In this document: positions 53,322 through 61,278 of the stretch, in pieces
How positions within the stretch are numbered: position 1 is the first letter of the stretch
Layout: each line of letters opens with the position of its first letter
Source of the DNA: a virus
Reading direction: 5' to 3' (one strand)
Virus record (IMG/VR): IMGVR_UViG_3300005264_000001
Coordinates: 1-64,000 of that record
Length of the DNA: 64,000 nucleotides
Position numbers and translations under genes: made by a program
Notes under the pieces: generated by a model
The model's database searches: none
What the model was told of the DNA's origin: nothing
What the model saw: the letters and a program-made list of their open reading frames with translations, nothing else

Positions 53322-53337
53322 TTTTTAAATATATTTA
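53322..53337 (-). promoter_or_regulatory. late-type promoter for scaffold-capsid
   Basis: TTTTTAAATATATTTA overlapping the protease 3' end; leader of about 12 nt before ATG 53287. Confidence 0.6.
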
Positions 53338-53912
53338 ATATTGTTAATAATTTCGTTCATTTTTTCCATGAACTCTTCTTTTTTCTTAGATTCTTCTGTG
53401 TTTAATTGCTCAACTGCTGACCCCTCAAAACTTTCTGCGAATACAACTTTAGCTTCTTCAAATCCTTCACATGAGACTATCGAACATTCATTCCACGACT
53501 TTACAGTTGCTTCTCTATATGATTCTCCAGACTCTGTTTGTTTATTTAATGCTTGACCGTTAATGTTAAGACTAACTCTTAACTCACTTGCGTTTCTTAA
53601 ATACTCAATTAAACTCTCGTTATATTTTGTATCATAAATCTTTGCTGTACCATATAATCCGTCTTCCTTACCCTCAACAGATAACCAATGCCCTACTGGT
53701 AATGAATGGTCTGAAGTTTTGTGATTGTACATAACATTCTTACCGATTAACTCATTAGCTTTTTCTAAGATTGACTCTTTATTATACAATACACCGTTTC
53801 TTGAAGTTTTATGAAAAGGAACAATCATACCTGAGATTGTCTTATCTTTTGCTTCATTAGCTTCAGAAAATACTGTATCTATACTAAGGTTTTTGTTTTT
53901 AATATCAACCAT
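53325..53912 (-). CDS. prohead maturation protease
   Basis: 195 residues. GMIVPFHKTSRNGVLY then MYNHKTSDHSLPVGHW (His64) and ELRVSLNI with Ser114 follow the herpes-assemblin/S78-type prohead protease plan. It cleaves scaffold and capsid tails during head maturation. A helical tail after residue 165 may target it to the scaffold. Confidence 0.75.
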   Translation of the reverse strand: MVDIKNKNLSIDTVFSEANEAKDKTISGMIVPFHKTSRNGVLYNKESILEKANELIGKNVMYNHKTSDHSLPVGHWLSVEGKEDGLYGTAKIYDTKYNESLIEYLRNASELRVSLNINGQALNKQTESGESYREATVKSWNECSIVSCEGFEEAKVVFAESFEGSAVEQLNTEESKKKEEFMEKMNEIINNIKYI

Positions 53913-53934
53913 AGAATAATATTATTATTATTTG

Positions 53935-53950
53935 TTTTTAAATATATTTA
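53935..53950 (-). promoter_or_regulatory. late-type promoter for prohead protease
   Basis: TTTTTAAATATATTTA, 23 nt from ATG 53912, just downstream of the homing endonuclease stop. Confidence 0.6.
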
Positions 53951-53953
53951 GAA

Positions 53954-54958
53954 TTAGTAAATGACCTTCTGGTCATCATTTATAATTACAAATCCACAAT
54001 TAAGTTCTTTAATTATATTATTCATTCTTATTTCATCTTTCTTCATTTGCTTCTCACTACTTCTGTGATAACACTCATTAACTTCATATACAACATTATT
54101 AACTTCATCATAACCATCTACGAAATATCGTAATACTTGATATTGTCTTGTAATGTTTATATCTAGTTTATATTCAATCATATCTAAAGCAGCTGTTTCG
54201 TTCCTACCAATCATTGGAGAAAAAGAAACACTCTTTAAACCATACTTTCTTATATGTTCAGTAATAGCTTTACTTCTCCTTAAAGAAGTCAATTCTTTTT
54301 GTTCTTTAGTTCTGTTTTTTAAAGTTTCTTTAAACTTTCTAACTCTAGATAATTCTTGTTTTATAGTTAAACTTTTTCTATGCTGTCTCATAAATATACT
54401 TTGTCTTTTAGACATTTGTTGTCTTGTCTCATCAGACATATTCTCATTGACTTTCTTTCTAGCCTCACTTTGATTTTTAAAAACATCAGCTTTCTTTTCA
54501 TCACTCCAATTTTTCATAGTTTCTTTTCTTTTATTAGCAATTTCTTTCTTTTGTTCAGGAGTTAAACTGTTAAGCCAAGCATTATGTGTTACTCTATATC
54601 TTTCCCTCATTTCTTTAGTATGTACTCTATTCCTTAATAATTCACTTCTATCAGCACTCATCTTTTCCTTAGCTTCGTGTGACATATTTTCAAGACCTAC
54701 AAACAATCTATCTATTTTTGCTTGTCTTTCCTCATCAGAAATAGTTTTATTATAGGCTGTCATACCTTTACTTTGACTACTTTTGAATTCTTTTGAGTTA
54801 CAGAATGCTCTTCTTTTTTCACTCATTATATCTATGTTTGGAAAATTAATTATATACTCTGGTACACTTGTATTATGTGTTTTTAGGTGTCTAGTAGTAA
54901 TTTGTTTAAATTCTCTATTACAAATCTCACATGTAACTTTATCTTTTAACTCTTTCAT
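53954..54958 (-). CDS. homing endonuclease-like protein A
   Basis: 334 residues. N-terminal C2H2-type finger (CEICNREF...HLKTH), a long basic helical region resembling NUMOD3 repeats (SDEERQAK, SHEAKEKM, TPEQKKEI, SDEKKADV), and a C-terminal nuclease-like domain (IGRNETAALDMIEYKL, YFVDGYDEVNNVVYEV, ECYHR). The same plan and the same last 29 residues occur in protein B (57820). It uses its own TATA promoter. Free-standing homing endonucleases of this build insert between virion genes. Confidence 0.75.
   Translation of the reverse strand: MKELKDKVTCEICNREFKQITTRHLKTHNTSVPEYIINFPNIDIMSEKRRAFCNSKEFKSSQSKGMTAYNKTISDEERQAKIDRLFVGLENMSHEAKEKMSADRSELLRNRVHTKEMRERYRVTHNAWLNSLTPEQKKEIANKRKETMKNWSDEKKADVFKNQSEARKKVNENMSDETRQQMSKRQSIFMRQHRKSLTIKQELSRVRKFKETLKNRTKEQKELTSLRRSKAITEHIRKYGLKSVSFSPMIGRNETAALDMIEYKLDINITRQYQVLRYFVDGYDEVNNVVYEVNECYHRSSEKQMKKDEIRMNNIIKELNCGFVIINDDQKVIY
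53958..54046. repeat. 89-bp direct repeat, copy 1
   Basis: Identical to 57827-57915. It codes the C-terminal KDEIRMNNIIKELN...KV segment of both endonucleases and contains the hairpin ATGACC-AGAA-GGTCAT on the coding strand. Identity without synonymous changes means recent duplication or gene conversion. Confidence 0.85.
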
Positions 54959-54979
54959 ATAATTAAAAATAGATATAAG

Positions 54980-54987
54980 TTTATAAA
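54980..54987 (-). promoter_or_regulatory. TATA promoter for endonuclease A
   Basis: TTTATAAA, 22 nt from ATG 54958; replication-type, not late-type. Confidence 0.6.
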
Positions 54988-55020
54988 TCTTTTTATATTT
55001 TAAAAAATTAGTTTGTTTAA

Positions 55021-55533
55021 TTAAAAAGGTAATGTGTAAGGTTTATCTAAGTTAATAGATAAAAATAATTCAAATGCTCTTTTTTGAAATGTAAAATGTT
55101 TACCATTAAATAATTTAATCATTTCATCTTTAATAGGTTTAGATAAACAATTAATCATTAATTGAATAAATTCTTCTTTTGATTTTTTAATACCCTCATG
55201 AAACTCGCTGTCTATTGTGTACTCATAACCACCTTTAACATGAAAGATTTTACTTCTTTTTTCATGAACTAGTTTTAAATATGTTGTGTGGTCTTCTGTA
55301 CTCATATTGTAAGCTTCACTTGGTTCTGTAATTCTCAAATGTTCTTCACCTTCAAATGCAGACATATAAACATTATCTTTTAGAATTTGTAATTTGTATT
55401 CATTCTCTCTTTCAACTATAGCATCTCTGACACTTGATTGATTAAGATAAGAATCTCTTGCGTTTCTTAATTTTATACTTGCTGTTTGAACTCCTTCTTT
55501 TAATTGGCTTATCATTTCGTTTTTAGTTACCAT
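55021..55533 (-). CDS. hypothetical cargo protein
   Basis: 170 residues, helical, leaderless from a replication-type promoter with AAAGACTTATAAA. Contains EDHTTYLKLVHEKRSKIF. Lies between the RelA/SpoT-like gene and endonuclease A. Function unknown. Confidence 0.6.
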   Translation of the reverse strand: MVTKNEMISQLKEGVQTASIKLRNARDSYLNQSSVRDAIVERENEYKLQILKDNVYMSAFEGEEHLRITEPSEAYNMSTEDHTTYLKLVHEKRSKIFHVKGGYEYTIDSEFHEGIKKSKEEFIQLMINCLSKPIKDEMIKLFNGKHFTFQKRAFELFLSINLDKPYTLPF

Positions 55534-55554
55534 ACTAATAGTAATACTCTTTAG

Positions 55555-55562
55555 TTTATAAG
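55555..55562 (-). promoter_or_regulatory. TATA promoter for gene 55533
   Basis: Reads TCGAAAGA-CTTATAAA on the minus strand, 22 nt from ATG 55533. Confidence 0.65.
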
Positions 55563-55599
55563 TCTTTCGATAATTTAGAATAGTGTTTATAAAGATAAA

Positions 55600-56649
55600 T
55601 TATTTTATTAATACTAAGAACTCTTTTCTTACATTAATACTAAATTCTTCTCCTTTTTCCAAAGAGTCAAACTTTGATTCATATTTTGAGAATACTTTTT
55701 CGACTGAGCGTTTGATATCTCTCAATTTATAATCCTTTTGAAATTCTTGGGCTAAACTTTGATAACATACAGCGACTAGTTCAGATAAAGATTTGCTATG
55801 CATAGCAAATCCAGAGTACTTAAAAAAATATTTCTTACCTGGTGCATCTTTTCTTTTTATAGACACAGTATTTATAGTAGATAATTTTTCTTTAAATCCA
55901 TCTTGTAATCTTTCGATTAAATTTTTAAGTCTTTCGTTTGTTTCTTTATAACTCAAATTATGTTGGTCAAATACAGATTTTAATTTCTTATCAAATCCTT
56001 TAACTTTAACATTATTTCTCTTTTTCCATAATCCGTTTAATACACCTGCTCTCTTAGTCTTTTTTAAACTTCCTATATGTTTGTTTAGTGACTTAAAGAA
56101 GAGTCTTATAAACGTCTTAGAAACGGGTCTAAATGAACTATTAGCACCATTACTAACGAATGTAGCAAAGTCTGCAATATCTTTTGTTAATTCTTTCTTT
56201 TGTTTGTCATTTAGTTCAGCACCTGGGACTGGTTTATATAAATAATCATGTGATAGTTCATAAGCCACAGTATGTAAGAATGTTCTTACTTGTACTTCTA
56301 CTTGTCCTAAATTGTGTTGAACAACTCCTGCGTAGTCAGGTCTAGGATTTACAATGTAATCTGATGTAGTTGTAATTAAGTCTTTGAATATCTCTTTAAT
56401 TCGACCGGCAATCACTTTATATCTACTCATGTTATCAATGTGAATTCTAAATCCAAATAAATCTCCTAAATCTTCTAATTTTCTATATTTATCAGGTTTG
56501 GTTTTAATTTTGTTTAATGCTGAGTTTAAATCTTTTGCTCTATAAGTATAAGTAGTACCGTCTAATTTTCCTAATCTTTTTCTAATCTCTGGAATAATTG
56601 TAGAGTTTAGATTTTTCATCAATTTATCATAATCCTTCTTATTCGCCAT
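55600..56649 (-). CDS. RelA/SpoT-like nucleotidyltransferase
   Basis: 349 residues. Residues about 35-140 follow the RelA/SpoT synthetase domain: YRAKDLNSALNKI (Arg37, Lys39), KLEDLGDLFGFRI (Asp63, Arg68), NPRPDYAGVVQHN (Tyr106, His112) and VEVQVRT (Glu118, Arg122), then YELSHDYLYKP. These correspond to the ATP/GTP-binding and catalytic residues of (p)ppGpp synthetases. No hydrolase domain is present. The remaining 200 residues are basic and helical, of unknown type. Could make an alarmone or pyrophosphorylate another target, as toxic small alarmone synthetases do. It overlaps its upstream partner by 11 nt. Confidence 0.72.
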   Translation of the reverse strand: MANKKDYDKLMKNLNSTIIPEIRKRLGKLDGTTYTYRAKDLNSALNKIKTKPDKYRKLEDLGDLFGFRIHIDNMSRYKVIAGRIKEIFKDLITTTSDYIVNPRPDYAGVVQHNLGQVEVQVRTFLHTVAYELSHDYLYKPVPGAELNDKQKKELTKDIADFATFVSNGANSSFRPVSKTFIRLFFKSLNKHIGSLKKTKRAGVLNGLWKKRNNVKVKGFDKKLKSVFDQHNLSYKETNERLKNLIERLQDGFKEKLSTINTVSIKRKDAPGKKYFFKYSGFAMHSKSLSELVAVCYQSLAQEFQKDYKLRDIKRSVEKVFSKYESKFDSLEKGEEFSINVRKEFLVLIK

Positions 56650-56926
56650 CTTTACAACATTCTATATATTCTTTTATTAACTCTTGACTATCACTAGCAA
56701 ATTCTGGGTAGATTGTACTAATAGTAGCAATAGCTTCCTCTTTTGTAAATGCTGAAGTAGTTAATACTTCACTATTACAATCATCTTTGTTTTCCAAAGT
56801 TTCTTTAAACACACCAGCGTTATTGTAATCCATTGCTTCCTCAAATGAGTCGAATGATTCACAACTTACTAATTCTCCTGTTTTCATATTCTTAGTGAAT
56901 ACAAAACTAAATTCTTTCTTTTCCAT
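56639..56926 (-). CDS. acidic protein coupled to the RelA/SpoT-like gene
   Basis: 95 residues, strongly acidic, ends YIECCKDGE. Its stop overlaps the synthetase start by 11 nt, so the two are made together. The order small acidic gene then toxic-type enzyme recalls toxin-antitoxin pairs, but no antitoxin family is recognised. Confidence 0.55.
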   Translation of the reverse strand: MEKKEFSFVFTKNMKTGELVSCESFDSFEEAMDYNNAGVFKETLENKDDCNSEVLTTSAFTKEEAIATISTIYPEFASDSQELIKEYIECCKDGE

Positions 56927-56942
56927 TTTATTTAATATAGTA

Positions 56943-56976
56943 AAGTAATATAAATATTACTTTTTAAATATATTTT
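56943..56976 (-). promoter_or_regulatory. late-type promoter with palindromic operator
   Basis: TTTTTAAATATATTTT (56961-56976). Between box and predicted start sits AAGTAAT (56943-56949) / ATTACTT (56956-56962), a perfect 7-bp inverted repeat where a bound protein would block TFB/polymerase. It controls the acidic gene and the RelA/SpoT-like gene. Confidence 0.55.
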
Positions 56977-57005
56977 ACATACTTAATCGTTTCTTGTTGA
57001 AATAC

Positions 57006-57266
57006 TTAACAAAACTTTAAAGCTTGTTCATAGTATTTATCTCCTTTACAAATTTTAAGTCTATCTTTTTCAAAGTAATCTGTCATCATATCAGACTCAT
57101 TTGTATAATTTAGTTCTTTAGGGAAGTGTTCATACTCTCTATTATATACAGTAATTGTATCTTCACTTAGTCCACTTTCTTTTGTATAGTTACCAATACT
57201 ATAAAATACTTTCCATTTCTTGTCACCTTGCTTAATACAACTTTTTAAAAATCTTACTTCTGACAT
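57006..57266 (-). CDS. hypothetical cargo protein
   Basis: 86 residues, beta-rich N-terminus (EVRFLKSCIKQGDKKWKVFY). GGAGGA at 57280-57275 precedes ATG 57266. Unknown function. Confidence 0.55.
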   Translation of the reverse strand: MSEVRFLKSCIKQGDKKWKVFYSIGNYTKESGLSEDTITVYNREYEHFPKELNYTNESDMMTDYFEKDRLKICKGDKYYEQALKFC

Positions 57267-57267
57267 T

Positions 57268-57465
57268 TTAGTATTCCTCCATAATTTTTATATGTTCTTT
57301 TGATTTTAAAATTGAGATTTTATTTTCTTTAATAACCCATTCATATTCTTTAATTTCCCATTGTTGACAAACTTCAATTTGTTCTTCACAATATTTAATT
57401 GAATTATTAAATGATTCTATTTCTTCCTTAACTTCTTCTATCTTGTTTTTTATTTGGCTTTCCAT
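57268..57465 (-). CDS. small coiled-coil cargo protein
   Basis: 65 residues, one charged coiled coil. First of a two-gene transcript driven by promoter cassette copy B. Unknown function. Confidence 0.55.
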   Translation of the reverse strand: MESQIKNKIEEVKEEIESFNNSIKYCEEQIEVCQQWEIKEYEWVIKENKISILKSKEHIKIMEEY

Positions 57466-57468
57466 CTT

Positions 57469-57532
57469 ATAATAATAGTAATACTTACTCCTTTATAAGT
57501 CTTTCGATAAAATTAGTTGTTGTTTATAAAGA
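57469..57532. repeat. 64-bp promoter cassette, copy B
   Basis: Inverted copy of 36731-36794. On the minus strand it provides CTTATAAA (57499-57492) for gene 57465; the predicted start lies about 5 nt before the ATG. Confidence 0.75.
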
Positions 57533-57533
57533 G

Positions 57534-57815
57534 TTATAAATTTCTTTCGAATTCTATCTCTTCCAATGTAGATTGTTTTGTTTTATATTCGAGTGCTCGT
57601 GCTGTTAAGCCTCTTCCTTTTCTTGTTTCTACATCACTGTAATATGTTTTTAATAGTTTTGCAGCATTTGCTGACATTTGAGAAGTTAAATTAAAGTGTT
57701 TTGCTATATCCTCTCTTCTTGTCCAATCTTTACAGAATAGAAGTAAATTATTTATACTTCCAATTCTTTCAGTCCATGACCCACCCTCAGGATTAGGTTG
57801 TTTTATCTTTTCCAT
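57534..57815 (-). CDS. winged-helix DNA-binding protein
   Basis: 93 residues from ATG 57815, which lies 4 nt after the endonuclease stop (TAATAAAATGG); upstream in-frame ATGs lie inside that gene. The core DWTRREDIAKHFNLTSQ then ANAAKLLKTYYSD and a basic wing (TRKGRGLTARALEY) fit a winged helix. It could regulate the cargo promoters. Confidence 0.6.
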   Translation of the reverse strand: MEKIKQPNPEGGSWTERIGSINNLLLFCKDWTRREDIAKHFNLTSQMSANAAKLLKTYYSDVETRKGRGLTARALEYKTKQSTLEEIEFERNL

Positions 57816-57819
57816 TTTA

Positions 57820-58773
57820 TTATTCATAAATGACCTTCTGGTCATCATTTATAATTACAAATCCACAATTAAGTTCTTTAATTATATTATTCATTCTTAT
57901 TTCATCTTTCTTCATATTCTTAGGTCTCCTATGATGATTTTCATATACTTCATATACAACATTGTTAATCTCATCATAGCCATCTACAAAATACTGTAAA
58001 ATAGGAAATTGTCTTGTAATGTTTATATTAAGTTTACTTTCCATCATATCTAAAGCTTTTGTTTCATTCTTACCAATATTTGGCAAGAACTCTTTTCCAT
58101 TTATTTTTCTATGTTTTTTAAAATATTCTATTGCAGATTTTCTAATTTTTTCTTTCCATTCACTTTTTACTTCTGGTGTCATCTGATTGTGAACATTTTT
58201 TGAATGTTCTGAAAAATCAAAAGTAGACTTAGCCAATGCTTCTTTTGTTTGTTTAGCCAACTCTCTTCTTCTTTCTACTGGTGTGTTTTCCCAAGCTTTC
58301 TTTTGTGACTTACTCAACTTTTTCAAAGACTCTTCACTCCACTCATATCCCATGTGTACTTTAGACATATGTTCTCTATGCCCTGGTCTTTTCCATACCT
58401 CTAATTGTCCTTTTGACATAGACTTTTTCCATGCTCCAATATCTTTTGGTTTATTCCATATACCTTTCATAGTTATACTTTTCTTCTCACCGGCTATTCT
58501 GAGACTTTCACAAGTCTCTTTAGTTAGTCCTTTATGCCAAGCACACTTCTTTTTTAGTTCCTTGGCTTTTTTCTTTCCATGTATTTCTTCAAAAGTTTTA
58601 CCCTTAATGGTGTTTCCATAACAATTTTCGGATAATAATTTTCTAGTGTTATCACTAAGTAAATTAGAGTTTGGAAATTTTTCTTTATAATATTCTATTG
58701 TAGTGTTGTGTCTTTTTAAGTGAGTATTTGTAATACTCTTAAATTCTTTACCACAAATTTTACATTCTACCAT
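57820..58773 (-). CDS. homing endonuclease-like protein B
   Basis: 317 residues, paralogue of the 53954 protein. Zinc finger CKICGKEF...HLKRH, NUMOD3-like basic repeats (KKSMSKGQLEVWKRPGHR, SEESLKKLSKSQKKAWEN), then the nuclease-like domain IGKNETKALDMMESKL, YFVDGYDEINNVVYEV, ENHHRR. Conserved Glu/Asp/His residues in that domain suggest an EDxHD- or Vsr-like active site. Inserted directly after the portal gene, with its own promoter. Confidence 0.75.
   Translation of the reverse strand: MVECKICGKEFKSITNTHLKRHNTTIEYYKEKFPNSNLLSDNTRKLLSENCYGNTIKGKTFEEIHGKKKAKELKKKCAWHKGLTKETCESLRIAGEKKSITMKGIWNKPKDIGAWKKSMSKGQLEVWKRPGHREHMSKVHMGYEWSEESLKKLSKSQKKAWENTPVERRRELAKQTKEALAKSTFDFSEHSKNVHNQMTPEVKSEWKEKIRKSAIEYFKKHRKINGKEFLPNIGKNETKALDMMESKLNINITRQFPILQYFVDGYDEINNVVYEVYENHHRRPKNMKKDEIRMNNIIKELNCGFVIINDDQKVIYE
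57827..57915. repeat. 89-bp direct repeat, copy 2
   Basis: Identical to 53958-54046 and in the same orientation, 3869 bp away. The pair could recombine and delete the cargo block between them. Confidence 0.85.
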
Positions 58774-58794
58774 ATTAATTATAAAGTTTATCCA

Positions 58795-58808
58795 TTTTTA
58801 AATATATT
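58795..58808 (-). promoter_or_regulatory. late-type promoter for endonuclease B
   Basis: TTTTTAAATATATT, 22 nt from ATG 58773. Confidence 0.55.
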
Positions 58809-58832
58809 GTGTTTCTCTTACTCTTTAGTCAA

Positions 58833-61277
58833 TCACTCATAAGGAATCCAAGAACACCTACATCCCCACTCATCAGTGATTAAAGGTTTTTTACCACTTA
58901 ATAAGTCATCAATTAAAAACACATGTTTGTTAAGTTTCCTGTGGGAATTCCTAACTTTTTCGTCACGCCTCGTTCTGAGCTGTGCTCGAGTTAAGCCCAA
59001 ATTTTTCCACTTTCTAAGTTTAATGATTGAACCAGCTGTTCTTGCTCCTTTCTTTATTACAACATCAAATCTATTTACAATTCCACTCTTGTAATCATAC
59101 TTTGTTCTAATCTGGTTTTTAATATCTTTAACATCAACACCACGTCCAACCATATCAGCTATATCAGACATTACCATCTGTGAAACATTGTTTTTTGTTT
59201 GTTCTACACTTTGTAGTATAACGTCTTGCATGAGTCTCTGCTTGTCTGAGATGGTCTTTTCTCCTTTCTTGATAACTTTGTCGTGAGCTTCATTATCTAC
59301 TCTAGGAATCGTTCCTACTTCGTTATTTACTATGATGTTGTGTTTAGTTAAGGCTCTCCCAACACTTCTGTTTATTCTACTACCAAATATATTAAATTTC
59401 TTCTTTAATCCAGGGAAAAATGTATCACTCAAAAATCCTTCAGTTAAACATACAGGTATTTCTGTATTTAGACTTTCTTTTATTTTCTCTTTTTTATCTA
59501 ACATAGAAATTATATCATCAATAAGAGTATTCCAATCTTTTTCAACATCATCTCCTACTCCATCTAAAAGTTTGTCCTCTTCTGATTCTTCATCATCAAA
59601 GATTTCTTGTTCATCTAAAAGATGTTTAATTAAAGCATCATAAGTTTCTTTAGCTTGACTTACACCTTCATCTACTCTTTCTACTTTATGTAATAGTAGG
59701 GATTGAAAAATTAAATAAGAATTTTCATCTTTAATTAATCTAACTACTATTCCTCCAATGTCCCTCTTACTGAGTTCTTTTGACTTGGAGGATAAACTAA
59801 AACCTGTTTTGTTATTTAGTTTATTTACTCTTTTACTAAATTCTTCATATGATTCATTACCACCTAAACTTTCTGAAAATCCTTTTAAACTTTCTGTTTC
59901 ATTAGTTTCTTTAGGAAGGTTTTTAGTATCTAATTCGATACCTTCAAACACTCCTAATTTATTATAATAATCTACAATTTGCTCTCTTGTAATTACTCCT
60001 TGATTAATTAAACTATCAACTAAACTTGTATAGTCTTGAACGTTTCCACTTAATTGAGGTGTGTCAAATACAAATGTAGCATTAAATGGTACATTTTCTT
60101 TACCAAAATCTTTTCTTAATCTAGATAAGATAATTTCATTTAGATATTTTACAAGTGCTCCTTGTCTACTTTTCAATCTTAACATAAAAGCCGGCATTGC
60201 TTGTTCACTTCCCATTGTTGTAGCACTATCTGACCAAGGTGTTAAGTGTTGTGGTAATAAACTCATAACAAGCATTCTTCTAACTAAATCAAACACTCCT
60301 TCCAATGTATCATAATTTCCACTTACTTTAATATCTTGTTCTAACATCTTTAGTGGGTAAGGTAAAATCTTAAAGGAACTTCCAGTATCAGCTAATTTGT
60401 CTTCAATATCTTCTTGAACTGGTTTACTCATTTGAAAACCTTTTCCATCTTTATCAAGTGTCATAATCTTTTGGTCAATAGCTTTATTTCTTGCGATTGT
60501 ATCCCATGCTCCTATAATAGATGAATATACATTGAATGCATCAATTCCTGAAGCTAAAATACTTCTACCATAAACATTATCACTTGAAAATCCTGTTGTT
60601 CTTAAATCCATTTCACCGTCTGAGATGTATACACCATATATTGTAAATCTCATAAATACATTATTCTTAATATATCCTACTTGTATTTGTGTTGGTGTTT
60701 TAACTTTACCAGCGAACTTAAAACTAGTTTGTCCTTGTGGTGTCATTAAAATATATTTTTTTGAACCATCTTCATCTTCTAAATTTACAAATATACGAGA
60801 CATATCATTATATGTTCCAATACCATTAAAGTATGTTTTACCATCATCTCCTTTCTTATAGAAGAATTGAACAGGTGCATTTCCAAAAATAGTGTTAGCT
60901 GTTTCCATTTGTTTAACTTCCTCAAGTAACCAACCTCTAGCATCTAACCAATCATTGATAAAATCTTCTGCCTTATCATTACCCTCAACAACAACTCTTA
61001 AATTATCATTTGAAATCAACATATCATTATACTGATTGATACCAGTTGATACAAGTGGACAAGTATTATACATTTCTAATTGTCTAATAAACTCATAATG
61101 AGGTGTTCTATCTTCTCCTTTATCTGTAACTCCTGGAGAGAATGTAAACGCACCTAAATCTGCTAGGTTTGTTATTTTAGTCTCCATGTTATTATTTTCC
61201 TTTATTGCTTCACTTATAAATACATCTCTATAAGTTAACGGTGCGGATTCTTTTATATCTTCTTTTATTGTTTCCAT
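58833..61277 (-). CDS. portal protein fused to MuF-type head protein
   Basis: 814 residues. Residues about 50-460 are the portal: FIRQLEMYNTCPLVSTGINQ, DNVYGRSILASGIDAFN and VRRMLVMSLLPQHLTPW fit the SPP1-type clip, stem and wing layout. After an acidic linker (about 500-590), the C-terminal 200 residues are MuF: GLTRAQLRTRRDEKVRNSHR followed by DEWGCRCSWIPYE. Portal forms the 12-fold DNA gate; MuF proteins sit inside the head and may be injected. Fusions of the two are known but less common than separate genes. Confidence 0.82.
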   Translation of the reverse strand: METIKEDIKESAPLTYRDVFISEAIKENNNMETKITNLADLGAFTFSPGVTDKGEDRTPHYEFIRQLEMYNTCPLVSTGINQYNDMLISNDNLRVVVEGNDKAEDFINDWLDARGWLLEEVKQMETANTIFGNAPVQFFYKKGDDGKTYFNGIGTYNDMSRIFVNLEDEDGSKKYILMTPQGQTSFKFAGKVKTPTQIQVGYIKNNVFMRFTIYGVYISDGEMDLRTTGFSSDNVYGRSILASGIDAFNVYSSIIGAWDTIARNKAIDQKIMTLDKDGKGFQMSKPVQEDIEDKLADTGSSFKILPYPLKMLEQDIKVSGNYDTLEGVFDLVRRMLVMSLLPQHLTPWSDSATTMGSEQAMPAFMLRLKSRQGALVKYLNEIILSRLRKDFGKENVPFNATFVFDTPQLSGNVQDYTSLVDSLINQGVITREQIVDYYNKLGVFEGIELDTKNLPKETNETESLKGFSESLGGNESYEEFSKRVNKLNNKTGFSLSSKSKELSKRDIGGIVVRLIKDENSYLIFQSLLLHKVERVDEGVSQAKETYDALIKHLLDEQEIFDDEESEEDKLLDGVGDDVEKDWNTLIDDIISMLDKKEKIKESLNTEIPVCLTEGFLSDTFFPGLKKKFNIFGSRINRSVGRALTKHNIIVNNEVGTIPRVDNEAHDKVIKKGEKTISDKQRLMQDVILQSVEQTKNNVSQMVMSDIADMVGRGVDVKDIKNQIRTKYDYKSGIVNRFDVVIKKGARTAGSIIKLRKWKNLGLTRAQLRTRRDEKVRNSHRKLNKHVFLIDDLLSGKKPLITDEWGCRCSWIPYE

Positions 61278-61278
61278 T

